DNA of 64,000 bases from Anaerobiospirillum thomasii (GTDB taxonomy: Bacteria > Pseudomonadota > Gammaproteobacteria > Enterobacterales > Succinivibrionaceae), in the NCBI RefSeq assembly GCF_900445255.1, contig NZ_UAPU01000005.1:941001-1005000 (forward strand), in the 5' to 3' direction. A model generated the notes under the pieces. The model saw only the letters and a list, made by a program, of their open reading frames with translations. It was not told where the DNA came from and searched no databases. Within the stretch, counting starts at the first letter, position 1. The number at the start of each line of letters is the position of its first letter. Positions 48,225 through 57,626 of this stretch are shown in pieces. Position numbers and translations under genes: made by a program.

Positions 48225-48926
48225 TTAACCAGCCTTTTGAATCTGTTGATTAATCTCAGTTAATGCCTGTACAGGATCTAAAGCCTTGGTTATAGGCCTG
48301 CCAATAACCAGATAATCAGATCCGGCCTCAATAGCCTGTGCTGGTGTCATAATGCGGCTCTGATCGCCAATATCACTGCCTGCAGGGCGAATACCAGGTG
48401 TTACAATTAAAAAGTCATCACCGCAGCTTCGACGTATGATTGAACTCTCCTGTGCTGAGGCCACTACACCATCAAGACCGCTGTTTTTTGCAAGAGCTGC
48501 AAGTCTTAACACCTGCTCTTTTGGACTTATATCGATGCCAATCTCTTTAAGGCCTGCCTCATCCATGGAGGTAAGTACAGTAACGCCAATGATTTTAGTA
48601 GCACTGTTGTTGGCCTTAAGAGCCCTAGCTGCCATCTCCATCATCACAGAGCCTCCTGTGGTATGTACATCTACAAGCCATACACCAAGATCAGATGCTG
48701 CCTCACAGGCCTTTAACACTGTATTTGGAATATCATGAAACTTTAAGTCTAAAAATACACGAAAATTTCTTTTGACAAGCTCTTTGACAAAGTCAGGTCC
48801 TGCAATGGTAAAGAGCTCCTTGCCTACCTTTAAATTACACAGTGAGCTGTCAATTTTATCCACAAAATTAAAAGCATCAGCGGCACTTGCATAGTCAAGA
48901 GCCACAATAACCTTAGGATCTATCAT
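48225..48926 (-). CDS. pyrF: Orotidine 5'-phosphate decarboxylase
   Basis: A 233-residue TIM-barrel enzyme, last step of UMP synthesis. [11 protein letters not shown] at the start, the catalytic [10 protein letters not shown] (Asp-Lys-x-x-Asp array near residue 60), and the phosphate-binding TPGIRP near 175 are all present. The length is that of E. coli PyrF (245, slightly shorter). It lies 18 bp after lapB, the conserved enterobacterial order. Confidence 0.96.
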   Translation of the reverse strand: MIDPKVIVALDYASAADAFNFVDKIDSSLCNLKVGKELFTIAGPDFVKELVKRNFRVFLDLKFHDIPNTVLKACEAASDLGVWLVDVHTTGGSVMMEMAARALKANNSATKIIGVTVLTSMDEAGLKEIGIDISPKEQVLRLAALAKNSGLDGVVASAQESSIIRRSCGDDFLIVTPGIRPAGSDIGDQSRIMTPAQAIEAGSDYLVIGRPITKALDPVQALTEINQQIQKAG

Positions 48927-48944
48927 ATTTACCTCAATTAAAGA

Positions 48945-50108
48945 TTAGTCACCGGCAAGACCGCGTATGGCCTTTAAGGTATTCCAGCGTCTGCATGAAG
49001 GGCACTGCCAGAACAGCATTTTTGACTCAAAGCCGCAGCGGCAGCAGCTGTACTGAGCAGATGATGCAATCTGAGCATCCACAAGACTTTTTAGCTGCAA
49101 AATGGCATCATTGGCACTAGCATCAAGCTCTTTAGAGCGCAGACGCATCAGTGCTGAAAACAGTTTTAAATTAGGTCTGTCCTTTATATAGGAGGTTAAC
49201 AGAAGCTTGGCATCATGCACAGAGCCTGTAAGCTCAATAACCTCAACAAGCTCAACAATGGCAGCCGATGACAACGTACGGCGAACCAGATCCTCAAGCT
49301 CTATTCTGTATTTTAAATCAGCCTTGTTGGTGTAGATTTTCTGCAAAATTTCAAGACAGACAAGCCCTGCATCATGATCAATACTGCTTATCTGACGCTG
49401 CAGCTCAAGAGCCTTTACAAAATCTTTGGCTCTTATGTAGCGCAGTGATAAAAGATAACGGGCTCTGATTGAATCTTTATCAACATCTATAGCTCTTTGC
49501 AGCGAGGCTAAAGCCTTGTCATCCTCACCTGAGGCCTCCTCACTCTCTGCTCTCTGGCAGTAGAAGTTTGAAAGCTTGCGTATGACAATGTCGCCAAGAT
49601 CGTTCTGATAATCAAGAGCTGCCTTTATGGCTCGGTTATAGTCATGCTCATATTCATACAGTGTTACTAAAAGCGAGGCTGCATTGCGTCTCTGGCGAGG
49701 AATATCAACTAAAGCTGTAAGTATGATTTCAGCTCTGTCCAAAAGTCCGGCACTTAAAAAATCGCGGGCCAGCTCCAGCTTTGCAATTTCAATCTGTGCG
49801 CTTTCATATTCAGTATTTAAAGATAAGGATTCATGCACAGAGATGGCCTTGTCCACCTCTCCGCGCTGACGAAACAGATTGCCAAGCGCCAGCGAGGTTT
49901 CAAAGCTTGGATCTGACTCATTAAGATAGGCAATAAATTTATCTACTGCCCTGTCCTTGTCATTGTTTAAAAGATACTCCACACCTCTTAGGTAAGTGAC
50001 ATTCTTTTTGCTCTGCACTTCCTGACGTTGTGAGCTGACTGATGAGCGGCCCATGTAATAACCATAGGCTGCCGCAATAGGTAGTAATAAAAACAGTAAT
50101 TCGAACAT
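48945..50108 (-). CDS. lapB: LPS assembly regulator LapB (YciM)
   Basis: A 387-residue inner-membrane-anchored TPR protein that recruits LpxC to FtsH for degradation and so balances LPS synthesis. N-terminal membrane helix (about 1-18), some eight or nine TPR units, and a C-terminal rubredoxin-like zinc ribbon: CRCGF and CPSCRRWNTLKAIRG. Length equals E. coli LapB (389). It lies 19 bp after lapA in the cmk-rpsA-ihfB-lapA-lapB-pyrF order. Confidence 0.95.
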   Translation of the reverse strand: MFELLFLLLPIAAAYGYYMGRSSVSSQRQEVQSKKNVTYLRGVEYLLNNDKDRAVDKFIAYLNESDPSFETSLALGNLFRQRGEVDKAISVHESLSLNTEYESAQIEIAKLELARDFLSAGLLDRAEIILTALVDIPRQRRNAASLLVTLYEYEHDYNRAIKAALDYQNDLGDIVIRKLSNFYCQRAESEEASGEDDKALASLQRAIDVDKDSIRARYLLSLRYIRAKDFVKALELQRQISSIDHDAGLVCLEILQKIYTNKADLKYRIELEDLVRRTLSSAAIVELVEVIELTGSVHDAKLLLTSYIKDRPNLKLFSALMRLRSKELDASANDAILQLKSLVDAQIASSAQYSCCRCGFESKMLFWQCPSCRRWNTLKAIRGLAGD

Positions 50109-50127
50109 TAACCGCTCACAGAGGAGA

Positions 50128-50448
50128 TTAGTCAGCGCCCTTGGCGTTCTGCTCGGTCTTTAACTGCTTATGCTCGCTTTTCTTGTAACGCTTGAACTCA
50201 CTCTTTACCTGATGAGCATTGCGCCATACTCTAAGGCAGAAAAGTAAGGAGGCGTAAATACCTAGAAGTATACCAACACCAATACCTACAGCAAATACTG
50301 CAGATACTGACAGATCGGTCTTTAAAAACAGAAAATCAAATGAAACTACAGTGCCGTTGGCTGAGCCTACAGCCAGGCCCCAGAAGAAAACAACAGCAAA
50401 AATAACTATATAAAGAGAAAACTTAAGCATAAAAAACCTCGGATTCAA
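50128..50448 (-). CDS. lapA: LPS assembly protein LapA (YciS)
   Basis: A 106-residue membrane protein with two transmembrane helices (about 7-26 and 46-70) and a basic cytoplasmic tail. Its place directly before lapB and the motif of small residues in FFWGLAVGSANGT identify LapA/YciS (DUF1049). It binds LapB at the inner membrane. Slightly longer than E. coli LapA (102). Confidence 0.9.
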   Translation of the reverse strand: MNPRFFMLKFSLYIVIFAVVFFWGLAVGSANGTVVSFDFLFLKTDLSVSAVFAVGIGVGILLGIYASLLFCLRVWRNAHQVKSEFKRYKKSEHKQLKTEQNAKGAD

Positions 50449-50495
50449 TAAACCTATAATAGCATTTTTAATACTTATTAGGTATAAAGAAGTAT

Positions 50496-50801
50496 TTAAT
50501 CTTCAACTAAATCCTTGTCTTTTAATGAGTTTACCTTTTCTTTAAGATCAACTCCAGGTTTAAAATGCACCACTCGTCTCTCTCCTACTTCAACCTTTTG
50601 ACCTGTCTTTGGATTGTGAGCCACGCGCGGAGCTCTGACTCTGACTTCAAAGCTGCCAAAACCTCTAATTTCAATTCTCTGAGAGGAGGCCAGAGATTTG
50701 ATCATCTGCTCAAACAGCTCTCTGACGACATCATCAACCAGGGCAGGTGGCAGTTCTGAGTATTTAGCTACTAAAGTGTTTATTAAATCGGCACGAGTCA
50801 T
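50496..50801 (-). CDS. ihfB: Integration host factor beta subunit
   Basis: A 101-residue DNA-bending protein of the HU/IHF family. MTRADLINTLVAKYSELP is typical of the beta subunit, as is GSFEVRVRAPRVAHNPKTG with the intercalating proline in the beta arm. C-terminus slightly longer than in E. coli (94). It lies 420 bp after rpsA with its own upstream region, as in enterobacteria. Confidence 0.95.
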   Translation of the reverse strand: MTRADLINTLVAKYSELPPALVDDVVRELFEQMIKSLASSQRIEIRGFGSFEVRVRAPRVAHNPKTGQKVEVGERRVVHFKPGVDLKEKVNSLKDKDLVED

Positions 50802-51220
50802 AAGGCATTCCTTTACGCAGCTTTAATAGCTGTAGTGAGCTATAAAAACTATATAGACCAGATGTTTTTTTTAAATATATCGGATATTTTATATCACATA
50901 TGCAATTTAAAAAAAGCATTTAAATCAAAGATTTTTAAAAATTTAGCATTATATTGACAAACTGTGAGGGATATTAGATTTTGTTTTATAAACACATAAT
51001 TTATAAGACAAAAATGCCTTTTTTGGGTTTTATATTCATTGTATAAAGTAACTTTACAAATAATAATTATTTTAAACCGTTATGGATAACTGTTATCTAA
51101 AAGCTAAGCTTTTATTATCATTTGAAAAGCAGGAGGGGTAATAATGATTTTATATAGTACAGATAGCAGACAGGCGCCTTATGGCGCCTGTCCTGTAATA
51201 AGTGCTACATCAGAAAGCTC
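50802..51220. other. Intergenic region between rpsA and ihfB
   Basis: About 420 bp, AT-rich near ihfB, where its promoter should lie. It holds the rpsA 3' hairpin at 51169-51192 and, on the plus strand, the start of a small frame with a strong ribosome site (51144). Confidence 0.5.
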
Positions 51221-51269
51221 TTATTCGCCTTTACGGGCAGCCTCGAAAGCTGCAGCCATAGCTGACTGA
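51144..51269 (+). CDS. Possible 41-residue peptide antisense to the end of rpsA
   Basis: AGGAGGGG stands about six bases before ATG 51144, the best Shine-Dalgarno on this strand in the region. The frame runs 41 codons to TGA at 51267, crossing the rpsA hairpin and the last 49 bp of rpsA in antisense. The translation has no hydrophobic segment or recognisable motif and is A/S-rich. The overlap with rpsA explains part of the open frame. A chance frame is the leading alternative. Confidence 0.2.
   Translation: MILYSTDSRQAPYGACPVISATSESSYSPLRAASKAAAIAD
51169..51192 (-). terminator. Hairpin at the 3' end of rpsA
   Basis: GACAGGCGCC and GGCGCCTGTC pair perfectly (10 bp, GC-rich) around TTAT, beginning 28 bp past the rpsA stop. 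No T tract follows on the minus strand, so termination may be imperfect or Rho-assisted. Confidence 0.5.
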
Positions 51270-52891
51270 GCCTCAGTGCCCTTTGACTGCTCTTTTAAGC
51301 TCTCTAAAGCCTCTTTCTCCTCAGCCTCATCCTTGGCACGAATTGAAAGGCTGATGTTACGGGTCTTGCGATCAACGTTGATAAGCTTAGCCTCAACCTC
51401 GTCACCTACCTTGAGCACAGTGCTGGCATCCTCAACACGCTCACGTGAAGCGTCCTGAGCACGGATATAGCCAGTTACACCCTCTGCTAAGGTGATGGTG
51501 GCGCCGCGGGCGTCAACAGACTCAACTACACCCTTGACCAGAGCACCCTTCTGATTGGTTGAAAGGTAATCACTGAACGGATCTTCTGAGATCTGCTTTA
51601 AGCCTAATGAAATGCGCTCACGCTCTGGGTCTACCTGCAGAACGATAGCAGTGATTTCATCGCCCTTCTTGAAGTCGCGAACGGCTTCTTCGCCAGGCTG
51701 CTGCCATGAAATGTCTGACAGGTGAACTAAACCGTCGATACCGCCATCTAAGCCGATGAAGATACCAAAGTCAGTGATTGACTTGATCTTGCCGGTTACC
51801 TTCTCGCCCTTTGAGTGTGACTCTGCAAACTCAAGCCATGGATTTGGCTTGCACTGCTTGAGGCCTAAAGAAATACGACGACGCTCCTCGTCAATCTCAA
51901 GAACCTTAACAGTTACGCTGTCACCTACTGATACAACCTTAGATGGGTGGATGTTCTTGTTGGTCCAATCCATCTCAGATACGTGTACCAGACCCTCAAC
52001 ACCTTCCTGGATCTCAACAAAGCAGCCATAATCGGTAAGATTGGTTACCTTGCCTTCGATGTTGGTGCCAACTGGGAAGCGGGTGGCGATATTGGCCCAT
52101 GGATCCTCACCAAGCTGCTTTAAGCCTAATGATACGCGCTGACGCTCACGGTCAAACTTTAAGACTTTAACATCGATCTCGTCACCTACAGTTACGATCT
52201 CGCTTGGGTGCTTGACGCGCTTCCAGGCCATATCGGTAATGTGGAGAAGACCATCAACACCACCAAGATCAACGAATGCACCATAGTCAGTAAGGTTCTT
52301 AACGATACCCTTGACTTCCTGACCTTCCTGCAGAGTGGCCAGTACTGACTCGCGCTCTGTTGAGTTCTCTGACTCAATAACAGCACGACGTGATACAACT
52401 ACGTTGTTGCGCTTCTGGTCAAGTTTGATTACCTTAAACTGAAGCTCTTTACCCTCAAGGTGAGTTGTCTCGCGAACAGGACGAACGTCAACAAGTGAAC
52501 CTGGCAGGAAGGCGCGGATGCCGCCTAACTGAACAGTAAAGCCACCCTTGACTTTGCCGTCGATAAGACCCATAACTGGATCGCTGTTCTTAAAGGCCTC
52601 TTCAAGCTTGGCCCAGGCTTCGTTGCGCTTGGCTTTGTCACGTGACAGGATGGTCTCGCCATCACCTGACTCGAACTGATCTAAGGCAACATCTACTTCA
52701 TCGCCGACTTTAACTTCAATCTGGCCCTGAGCATCAAGGAACTGATCTACAGGAATTGAAGCCTCTGACTTGAGGCCGGCGTCTACAAGAACATAACCAT
52801 TATCAATGCCAACAACAACAGCCTTGACAATTGAACCTGGGCGAGTTTCTACTGATGAGAACTCTTCAAAAAGTTGTGCAAATGATTCCAT
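51221..52891 (-). CDS. rpsA: 30S ribosomal protein S1
   Basis: A 556-residue protein with six S1 RNA-binding repeats, the last four showing clear repeats of the [24 protein letters not shown] kind at about residues 205, 290 and 377. It binds mRNA to the ribosome and is essential in E. coli (557 residues). It lies about 100 bp after cmk in the same direction. ihfB follows after a hairpin and 420 bp. Confidence 0.97.
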   Translation of the reverse strand: MESFAQLFEEFSSVETRPGSIVKAVVVGIDNGYVLVDAGLKSEASIPVDQFLDAQGQIEVKVGDEVDVALDQFESGDGETILSRDKAKRNEAWAKLEEAFKNSDPVMGLIDGKVKGGFTVQLGGIRAFLPGSLVDVRPVRETTHLEGKELQFKVIKLDQKRNNVVVSRRAVIESENSTERESVLATLQEGQEVKGIVKNLTDYGAFVDLGGVDGLLHITDMAWKRVKHPSEIVTVGDEIDVKVLKFDRERQRVSLGLKQLGEDPWANIATRFPVGTNIEGKVTNLTDYGCFVEIQEGVEGLVHVSEMDWTNKNIHPSKVVSVGDSVTVKVLEIDEERRRISLGLKQCKPNPWLEFAESHSKGEKVTGKIKSITDFGIFIGLDGGIDGLVHLSDISWQQPGEEAVRDFKKGDEITAIVLQVDPERERISLGLKQISEDPFSDYLSTNQKGALVKGVVESVDARGATITLAEGVTGYIRAQDASRERVEDASTVLKVGDEVEAKLINVDRKTRNISLSIRAKDEAEEKEALESLKEQSKGTEAQSAMAAAFEAARKGE

Positions 52892-52994
52892 TAAGGTAAT
52901 AATTTCCAGTTGCGCCCCTTGGCATCATGCGTTTGGGGGGTTATTTACTAATATCATCATCCATGACGATATACTTTTGTCACAATGACAAATC

Positions 52995-53672
52995 CTATAT
53001 ATGGCGTTTGATCTCTGCCATAGCCATTTCAACCACCTGCTCTATGCTCATATCTGATGAATCTATTACAAGAGCATCAGCTGCAGGAACAAGCGGTGCA
53101 ACAGGACGATTTCTATCTCTGTCGTCTCTGTCTTTAATATCCTTTAAAATCTGCTCAAAATCGGCATCTTTACCTGCCTTCTCAAGCTGCAGCACACGGC
53201 GTCTGGCTCTGACATCGGCGCTGGCATCAAGGAAAATCTTGACCTGAGCATTTGGAAATACCACAGTGCCCATATCACGGCCATCTGCAACAAGACCATT
53301 TTGTGCCTCAAGGGCAAAATCTCTTTGTCTTTGCAGCAGTGCCTGACGTACAGAAGCAATGGCGGCCACCTTGCTGGCATTGACTCCAGCCTCTTCAGTT
53401 CTGATGGCACTGCTGACGTCCTCGCCGTTTAATAAAACGTGCACGCCGTCATCTTTAACCTCAAAGCTTAAATTTAATACCAAAGCTTCCTGTACTAAAG
53501 AGTCCTCGTCAAAAAGAGCAAGTCCTGCCTTTCTTGCAGCATAAGCCAGCACTCTGTAGATAGCACCTGAATCTAAAAGATCAAAACCAAGCTGCTTTGA
53601 CAGACGACGTGTAAGTTCACCCTTACCAGCACCGCCAGGTCCGTCTACTGTAATTACTATACTTTCTGCCAC
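52995..53672 (-). CDS. cmk: Cytidylate kinase
   Basis: A 225-residue (d)CMP kinase. P-loop [18 protein letters not shown] near residue 10, the CMP-site [13 protein letters not shown] near 36, and [13 protein letters not shown] near 128, followed by the lid [13 protein letters not shown]. The family sequence normally has YR at the CMP site, kept here. First gene of the cmk-rpsA pair. Confidence 0.96.
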   Translation of the reverse strand: MAESIVITVDGPGGAGKGELTRRLSKQLGFDLLDSGAIYRVLAYAARKAGLALFDEDSLVQEALVLNLSFEVKDDGVHVLLNGEDVSSAIRTEEAGVNASKVAAIASVRQALLQRQRDFALEAQNGLVADGRDMGTVVFPNAQVKIFLDASADVRARRRVLQLEKAGKDADFEQILKDIKDRDDRDRNRPVAPLVPAADALVIDSSDMSIEQVVEMAMAEIKRHI

Positions 53673-54039
53673 AATTAATTTCCTAAACTATAAAATTTAG
53701 CTATTATTGCATTATAGGAGACTATATACAAGCTTTTTTGCGCAAAATTGCAAGCCTAGGAACTTAAGCATTCAATGGAGCTGTTATATTGTTCATGCAG
53801 CGACAACTGCGTTAAACACCTGTATTTTAATGCGCTGCACGCTAAAATTAAAAACGTTACAATGGTAGACTGACTTTTAAGATATAGAGTGCTATATATT
53901 AAAAAAGCGGCAGACTCTTGTCTATGACATATTAGTATGACTCATTTTAGAGAAGATGCAGATCCATGTTAACAAAGATACAGTCTATATAGTTTTTGAT
54001 ATTGAGCTATTGATACAAATTTCTGTATTAAGCCCAAGC
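53673..54039. other. Intergenic region upstream of cmk
   Basis: About 370 bp. The cmk-proximal part should hold its promoter; the other end adjoins the 3' end of the AAA/nuclease gene. No terminator hairpin, repeat or RNA gene recognised. Confidence 0.45.
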
Positions 54040-55866
54040 TCAATCAGCTTTAGCCTGCTTTGCAATATTGCCAAGTGATGCTATCTCACAGTATTTTCTA
54101 CAAAAGCCAATACCTATACCATATACCTGTGTATACTGTGTATCAAAAAGATCTGCATATCTTTTTTTAATAATCTGCTCTGTGGCCTCATTAGCTGTCC
54201 TAAGGCATAGATCTTCATCGCCAGCGCGTTTGAACTCCAGGATTATAGCTCTTTTATACATAAAATCTTTAAGTATAATATCGCTATAACCAATACCGCT
54301 CTCGCTCTCATCTAGTACCTTAATATTGTTCTTTTGTGCGGCGCTAATTAAAAGACCCTGCATCAAGCCATGATAGTATTGCTCAGAGCCTGAGTGTCTT
54401 ATACTTATATAGACTCTCAGAACAGAGTTTATAATAGCCTGAGCCTTGTCAATATCATTGCCCATCAGTGCCTCTAAAAGCTTAAAGCCTTCATCTTTCC
54501 AGCTATCATTGTCATTAGAATATAAGTAAGAGAATTTGGTCTCAAAAGCCTTTCTTACTTCATAATTTGGTATTTTCACACTCACATATTCAAAAAGCTT
54601 TGAATTTTCATCAAAGGTGACATAGCCTGTTTGCAGCATCATGGTACAAAAGGTATCAAAGCTCATACCTTGTTTAATATCAGGATAAACACTAAATTCA
54701 GAGAGTTTTATTAAAACTGATTTATCATCCATTAAATCCTGTAGCTTTTGTATATTGTCAGCATCATTAGCCTCTATTGAGTTTTTAGTGTACAGAGTGA
54801 TAATGTCATTACCTGAGCTGTTAACCCAGAAAGGCTTTGGTTCATCGTTACCATCTGTTAATGAAAAACAGTATTCCATTAAAGACCATGGGCAGTAGAC
54901 ATAATCATTGCCAAATCTATAGCCGTTATACCACTTTTTAATCTCATCTTTTTTAGACTCTACACCAAAGTCATCAAGGATTTTATCTGTCTCCTCCTGT
55001 GTAAAGCCAAAGAAGGATGAGTAAAGCTCATCGTTTACATTAAAGGTGGTAAAGTTATTAGCATCAGTAAAGACACTTTGATGGGCAATTTTTAAACAGC
55101 CTGTAATAATACCCTTATACAGCCAGGCATCAGGATCCTGCTTAAAGGTATTAACACTTATATCACGGATAATGCCAAGCATTTTATTATAGTAAGGCTT
55201 CTCAGCCACAACTGCCTTTTGCAATGGCACATCATACTCATCTATGAGAATTAAAACTTGTCTGCCAAACTCTGTATAGAGCATATCTGCAAGTGTTGGT
55301 ATGAAGGTTCCACAATAAGATATTGCCTTATCAAGCAAAGCATCATTTTTTAATTCACCTTTGTGTTTGAAACAAAAATTGTAAATACTTAAAAAAAGAT
55401 CCTTTTGCGCCTGAGGAATTTTTTTACTATCAGCAAGAAACAGAAAATATTTATACAGCAGTGCTATCTTAGTAATAATTTTATCAACGGCCTGATGAAA
55501 ACATAGGCCCTCAACGCCTCTAAAAGAGACATAGATAACAGGCAGCTGTCCCATGACCTTATCGCGCAGCTCTTTATACTCATCCTGAGCTACAGCAAGA
55601 TTACGGCCATTGTCTATAAAGAGTTTTTGCTGATATGATGTGTCCCCAGGATTTTTATAGTTAAGCTCACAAAAGACCTTAATCATGGACATATTTAAGG
55701 TTTTGCCAAAGCGACGGGGTCTTGTGAACAATGCATTTTTTCCACGTCTTTTAACAAAGAGATCGCTAAGATAAGATGTTTTATCAACATAATAGCCATT
55801 GTTTAAAATATGACTGGCAAAGTTTTCTTCACCAGATAAGACATCAGTGCCATTGTTTTTAATCAT
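54040..55866 (-). CDS. AAA-ATPase-like protein with PD-(D/E)XK nuclease domain (PF09820/PF08011 type)
   Basis: A 608-residue protein of a family abundant in anaerobic gut bacteria. The N-terminal half is the "predicted AAA-ATPase" domain: YYVDKTSYLSDLF, a Walker A-like RPRRFGKT (49-56), Walker B-like VLILIDEYDVPLQKA near 205, and WYNGYRFG near 315. The C-terminal domain keeps the nuclease core: Asp in GYSDIILKD and the ExK of IILEFKRAG near 560. Length is typical of intact members. Function is unknown; copies are often paralogous and mobile-looking. No partner gene here and both neighbours are housekeeping, so it looks like a single-gene insertion between cmk and ribA. Confidence 0.85.
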   Translation of the reverse strand: MIKNNGTDVLSGEENFASHILNNGYYVDKTSYLSDLFVKRRGKNALFTRPRRFGKTLNMSMIKVFCELNYKNPGDTSYQQKLFIDNGRNLAVAQDEYKELRDKVMGQLPVIYVSFRGVEGLCFHQAVDKIITKIALLYKYFLFLADSKKIPQAQKDLFLSIYNFCFKHKGELKNDALLDKAISYCGTFIPTLADMLYTEFGRQVLILIDEYDVPLQKAVVAEKPYYNKMLGIIRDISVNTFKQDPDAWLYKGIITGCLKIAHQSVFTDANNFTTFNVNDELYSSFFGFTQEETDKILDDFGVESKKDEIKKWYNGYRFGNDYVYCPWSLMEYCFSLTDGNDEPKPFWVNSSGNDIITLYTKNSIEANDADNIQKLQDLMDDKSVLIKLSEFSVYPDIKQGMSFDTFCTMMLQTGYVTFDENSKLFEYVSVKIPNYEVRKAFETKFSYLYSNDNDSWKDEGFKLLEALMGNDIDKAQAIINSVLRVYISIRHSGSEQYYHGLMQGLLISAAQKNNIKVLDESESGIGYSDIILKDFMYKRAIILEFKRAGDEDLCLRTANEATEQIIKKRYADLFDTQYTQVYGIGIGFCRKYCEIASLGNIAKQAKAD

Positions 55867-56286
55867 AATACATCCCTTTATCCTGATTATTTATAGCTGC
55901 TCTTGTATAAAGATTCGTACTTTATCCAATCTTACTCTAAAATCAACAAGAGACAAAATTACAGATACATAAAAAACAAGATAGCATAAATTTAGATTCT
56001 AAAATTGCGCAATTAAAGCATAAGAGATTTTAGTTTACACAGTTATCCTTTCCATCCTTCAATATAAGCTTCTTTTTGCAAATAAATTGCATCTGCTTTT
56101 TTGCATCTTCATAGCAACTCACATTTTTAAGTTTTAAACACGCAAATAGGCTTTAGTTTCTCATGTGATTCACGCTCTTTAGATCAAATGATGTATAATC
56201 TTGTGATATTTTAAAATTCATCTTAACCACTAAGTCTTAGTTCATTGATGATTTTTAGTAACTATTACAAATAAGAAGGTTTAATT
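55867..56286. other. Divergent intergenic region between the AAA/nuclease gene and ribA
   Basis: About 420 bp of AT-rich DNA with the promoters of both genes by position. No FMN riboswitch-like element, repeat or RNA gene was seen. Confidence 0.45.
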
Positions 56287-56886
56287 GTGACTACAAAAAT
56301 ACAGCAGGGCCCTGTTGCCAAGCTTCCAACCAAGCATGCTATTTTTAATATAACCATTTTTCGTGATGAAAATCTTCTTGATCATGCTGTTATATTTCTT
56401 GGCAATCTTGCAGATGGAGAGCCGGTTTTAACCCGCATTCACTCTGAATGCCTGACAGGTGATGCCCTAGGCTCCCTGCGCTGTGACTGTGGTTTTCAGC
56501 TTGATGCCGCCCTTGCCAAAATTGCCAAGGTAGGACGCGGCGCACTTTTATATATGCGCCAGGAAGGCCGCGGCATTGGACTTTTTAATAAGATCAGAGC
56601 CTACAAGCTGCAGGATGAAGGCCTTGATACAGTTGATGCCAATTTAAAATTAGGCTTCCCATCAGATGGCCGCACCTATGATGTCTGTGCACTTATGATG
56701 CAGCAGCTGGGCTTTAACAAAATCATTCTGATGACCAATAATCCAACCAAGATTAAAGATCTTGAAGAGCATGGCATACAGATAGTTTCACGTGAGCCTC
56801 TTGAATACGGTCGCAATGAATTTAATGAAGGCTATCTAGATACCAAGGAAAAACGTATGGGGCATCTGCTTCATCATCAGGACTGA
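56287..56886 (+). CDS. ribA: GTP cyclohydrolase II
   Basis: A 199-residue enzyme opening riboflavin synthesis from GTP. Zinc cysteines in SECLTGDALGSLRCDCG (near residue 57-73), the catalytic region YMRQEGRGIGLFNKI near 93, and the C-terminal LMTNNPTKIKDLEEHGI are all there. The start is GTG at 56287, with AAGAAGG about eight bases upstream; no ATG lies nearby in frame. Length equals E. coli RibA (196). Single gene with its own terminator. Confidence 0.95.
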   Translation: MTTKIQQGPVAKLPTKHAIFNITIFRDENLLDHAVIFLGNLADGEPVLTRIHSECLTGDALGSLRCDCGFQLDAALAKIAKVGRGALLYMRQEGRGIGLFNKIRAYKLQDEGLDTVDANLKLGFPSDGRTYDVCALMMQQLGFNKIILMTNNPTKIKDLEEHGIQIVSREPLEYGRNEFNEGYLDTKEKRMGHLLHHQD

Positions 56887-56896
56887 TAGCTTCAAG

Positions 56897-56920
56897 GCTA
56901 CCTTTAAAGGTAGCTTTTTT
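56897..56920 (+). terminator. Terminator of ribA
   Basis: GCTACC and GGTAGC pair with TTTAAA as loop and T6 following, 10 bp past the stop. Confidence 0.8.
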
Positions 56921-57082
56921 ATTTAGAGCCTATATCCTGCTCTTTTTATAAAGTGCATGTATTTAAGCTCTGTTGCAGACACACAGTTCCTATAACATAT
57001 ACATATAGGATCTGATATAACAATACTTTGTAATTTAATTATGACAGGCTTTCTTATATGAGAGCCACAAGGCGGCGGGCAT

Positions 57083-57105
57083 AAAAAAAGCACCATATAT
57101 GGTGC
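57083..57105 (-). terminator. Terminator of tRNA-Ser
   Basis: GCACCATATATGGTGC is self-complementary (57090-57105) and is followed on the minus strand by seven T residues. It begins one base after the tRNA CCA. Confidence 0.8.
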
Positions 57106-57106
57106 C

Positions 57107-57196
57107 TGGCGGATGGGGTGAGATTCGAACTCACGGAGGGCGTAAACCCTCGACGGTTTTCAAGACCGTTGCATTCAACCGCTCTGCCACCCATCC
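57107..57196 (-). tRNA. tRNA-Ser(TGA)
   Basis: Minus-strand GGATGGG pairs with CCCATCC before G and an encoded CCA. It has the long serine-type variable arm (GAGGG/CCCTC) and T-arm GTGAG TTCGAAT CTCAC. The anticodon loop CTTGAAA gives TGA, decoding UCA. Divergent from tusE, 17 bp away. Confidence 0.95.
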
Positions 57197-57213
57197 AATG
57201 AGGGCTATTATAT

Positions 57214-57546
57214 ATGACTTTTACATTTAATAAAAGAGTTTTTTTAACAGATGCTGAAGGTTTTTTAGAGGATATGAGCTTATGGAATCAGGAGATCATG
57301 CATGAAATGGCCCGTCTTGATGGTCTAGAGCTTACTGACAGGCATATAATTATTATTAAAACGGTGCGTGATTATTATGAAAAATTTAATACCACACCTC
57401 CTATGCGCTCTCTTATTGCCTATCTAAAACAACAGGGACTTACAGATCTATCATCATCCATGGCCCTGGCCGCCCTCTTTCCAGATGGAGCCGCCAAAAG
57501 CGCCGCCAAATATGCAGGGCTTAAAAAACCTGTCAAATGTGTCTAA
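57214..57546 (+). CDS. tusE: TusE (DsrC-family sulfur carrier for tRNA 2-thiolation)
   Basis: A 110-residue DsrC-family protein. The C-terminus KKPVKCV carries the penultimate-type conserved Cys that accepts sulfur from TusBCD and passes it to MnmA for s2U34 in tRNA. The second cysteine of true DsrC (ten residues upstream) is absent, which marks TusE rather than a dissimilatory sulfite reductase partner. TPPMRSLIAYLKQQG near residue 62 and the length (E. coli 109) agree. Confidence 0.92.
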   Translation: MTFTFNKRVFLTDAEGFLEDMSLWNQEIMHEMARLDGLELTDRHIIIIKTVRDYYEKFNTTPPMRSLIAYLKQQGLTDLSSSMALAALFPDGAAKSAAKYAGLKKPVKCV

Positions 57547-57563
57547 AAGATTACCCTGAGACA

Positions 57564-57596
57564 ATTAAAGGTACAGTTTTTACTTGTACCTTTAAT
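57564..57596 (+). terminator. Hairpin after tusE
   Basis: ATTAAAGGTACA and TGTACCTTTAAT pair perfectly (12 bp) around a 9-nt loop, 17 bp past the tusE stop and 30 bp past the convergent pgsA stop. The T run lies inside the loop rather than after the stem. Confidence 0.5.
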
Positions 57597-57626
57597 CTAC
57601 CTAACTCTTTAAATACTGATAATATC

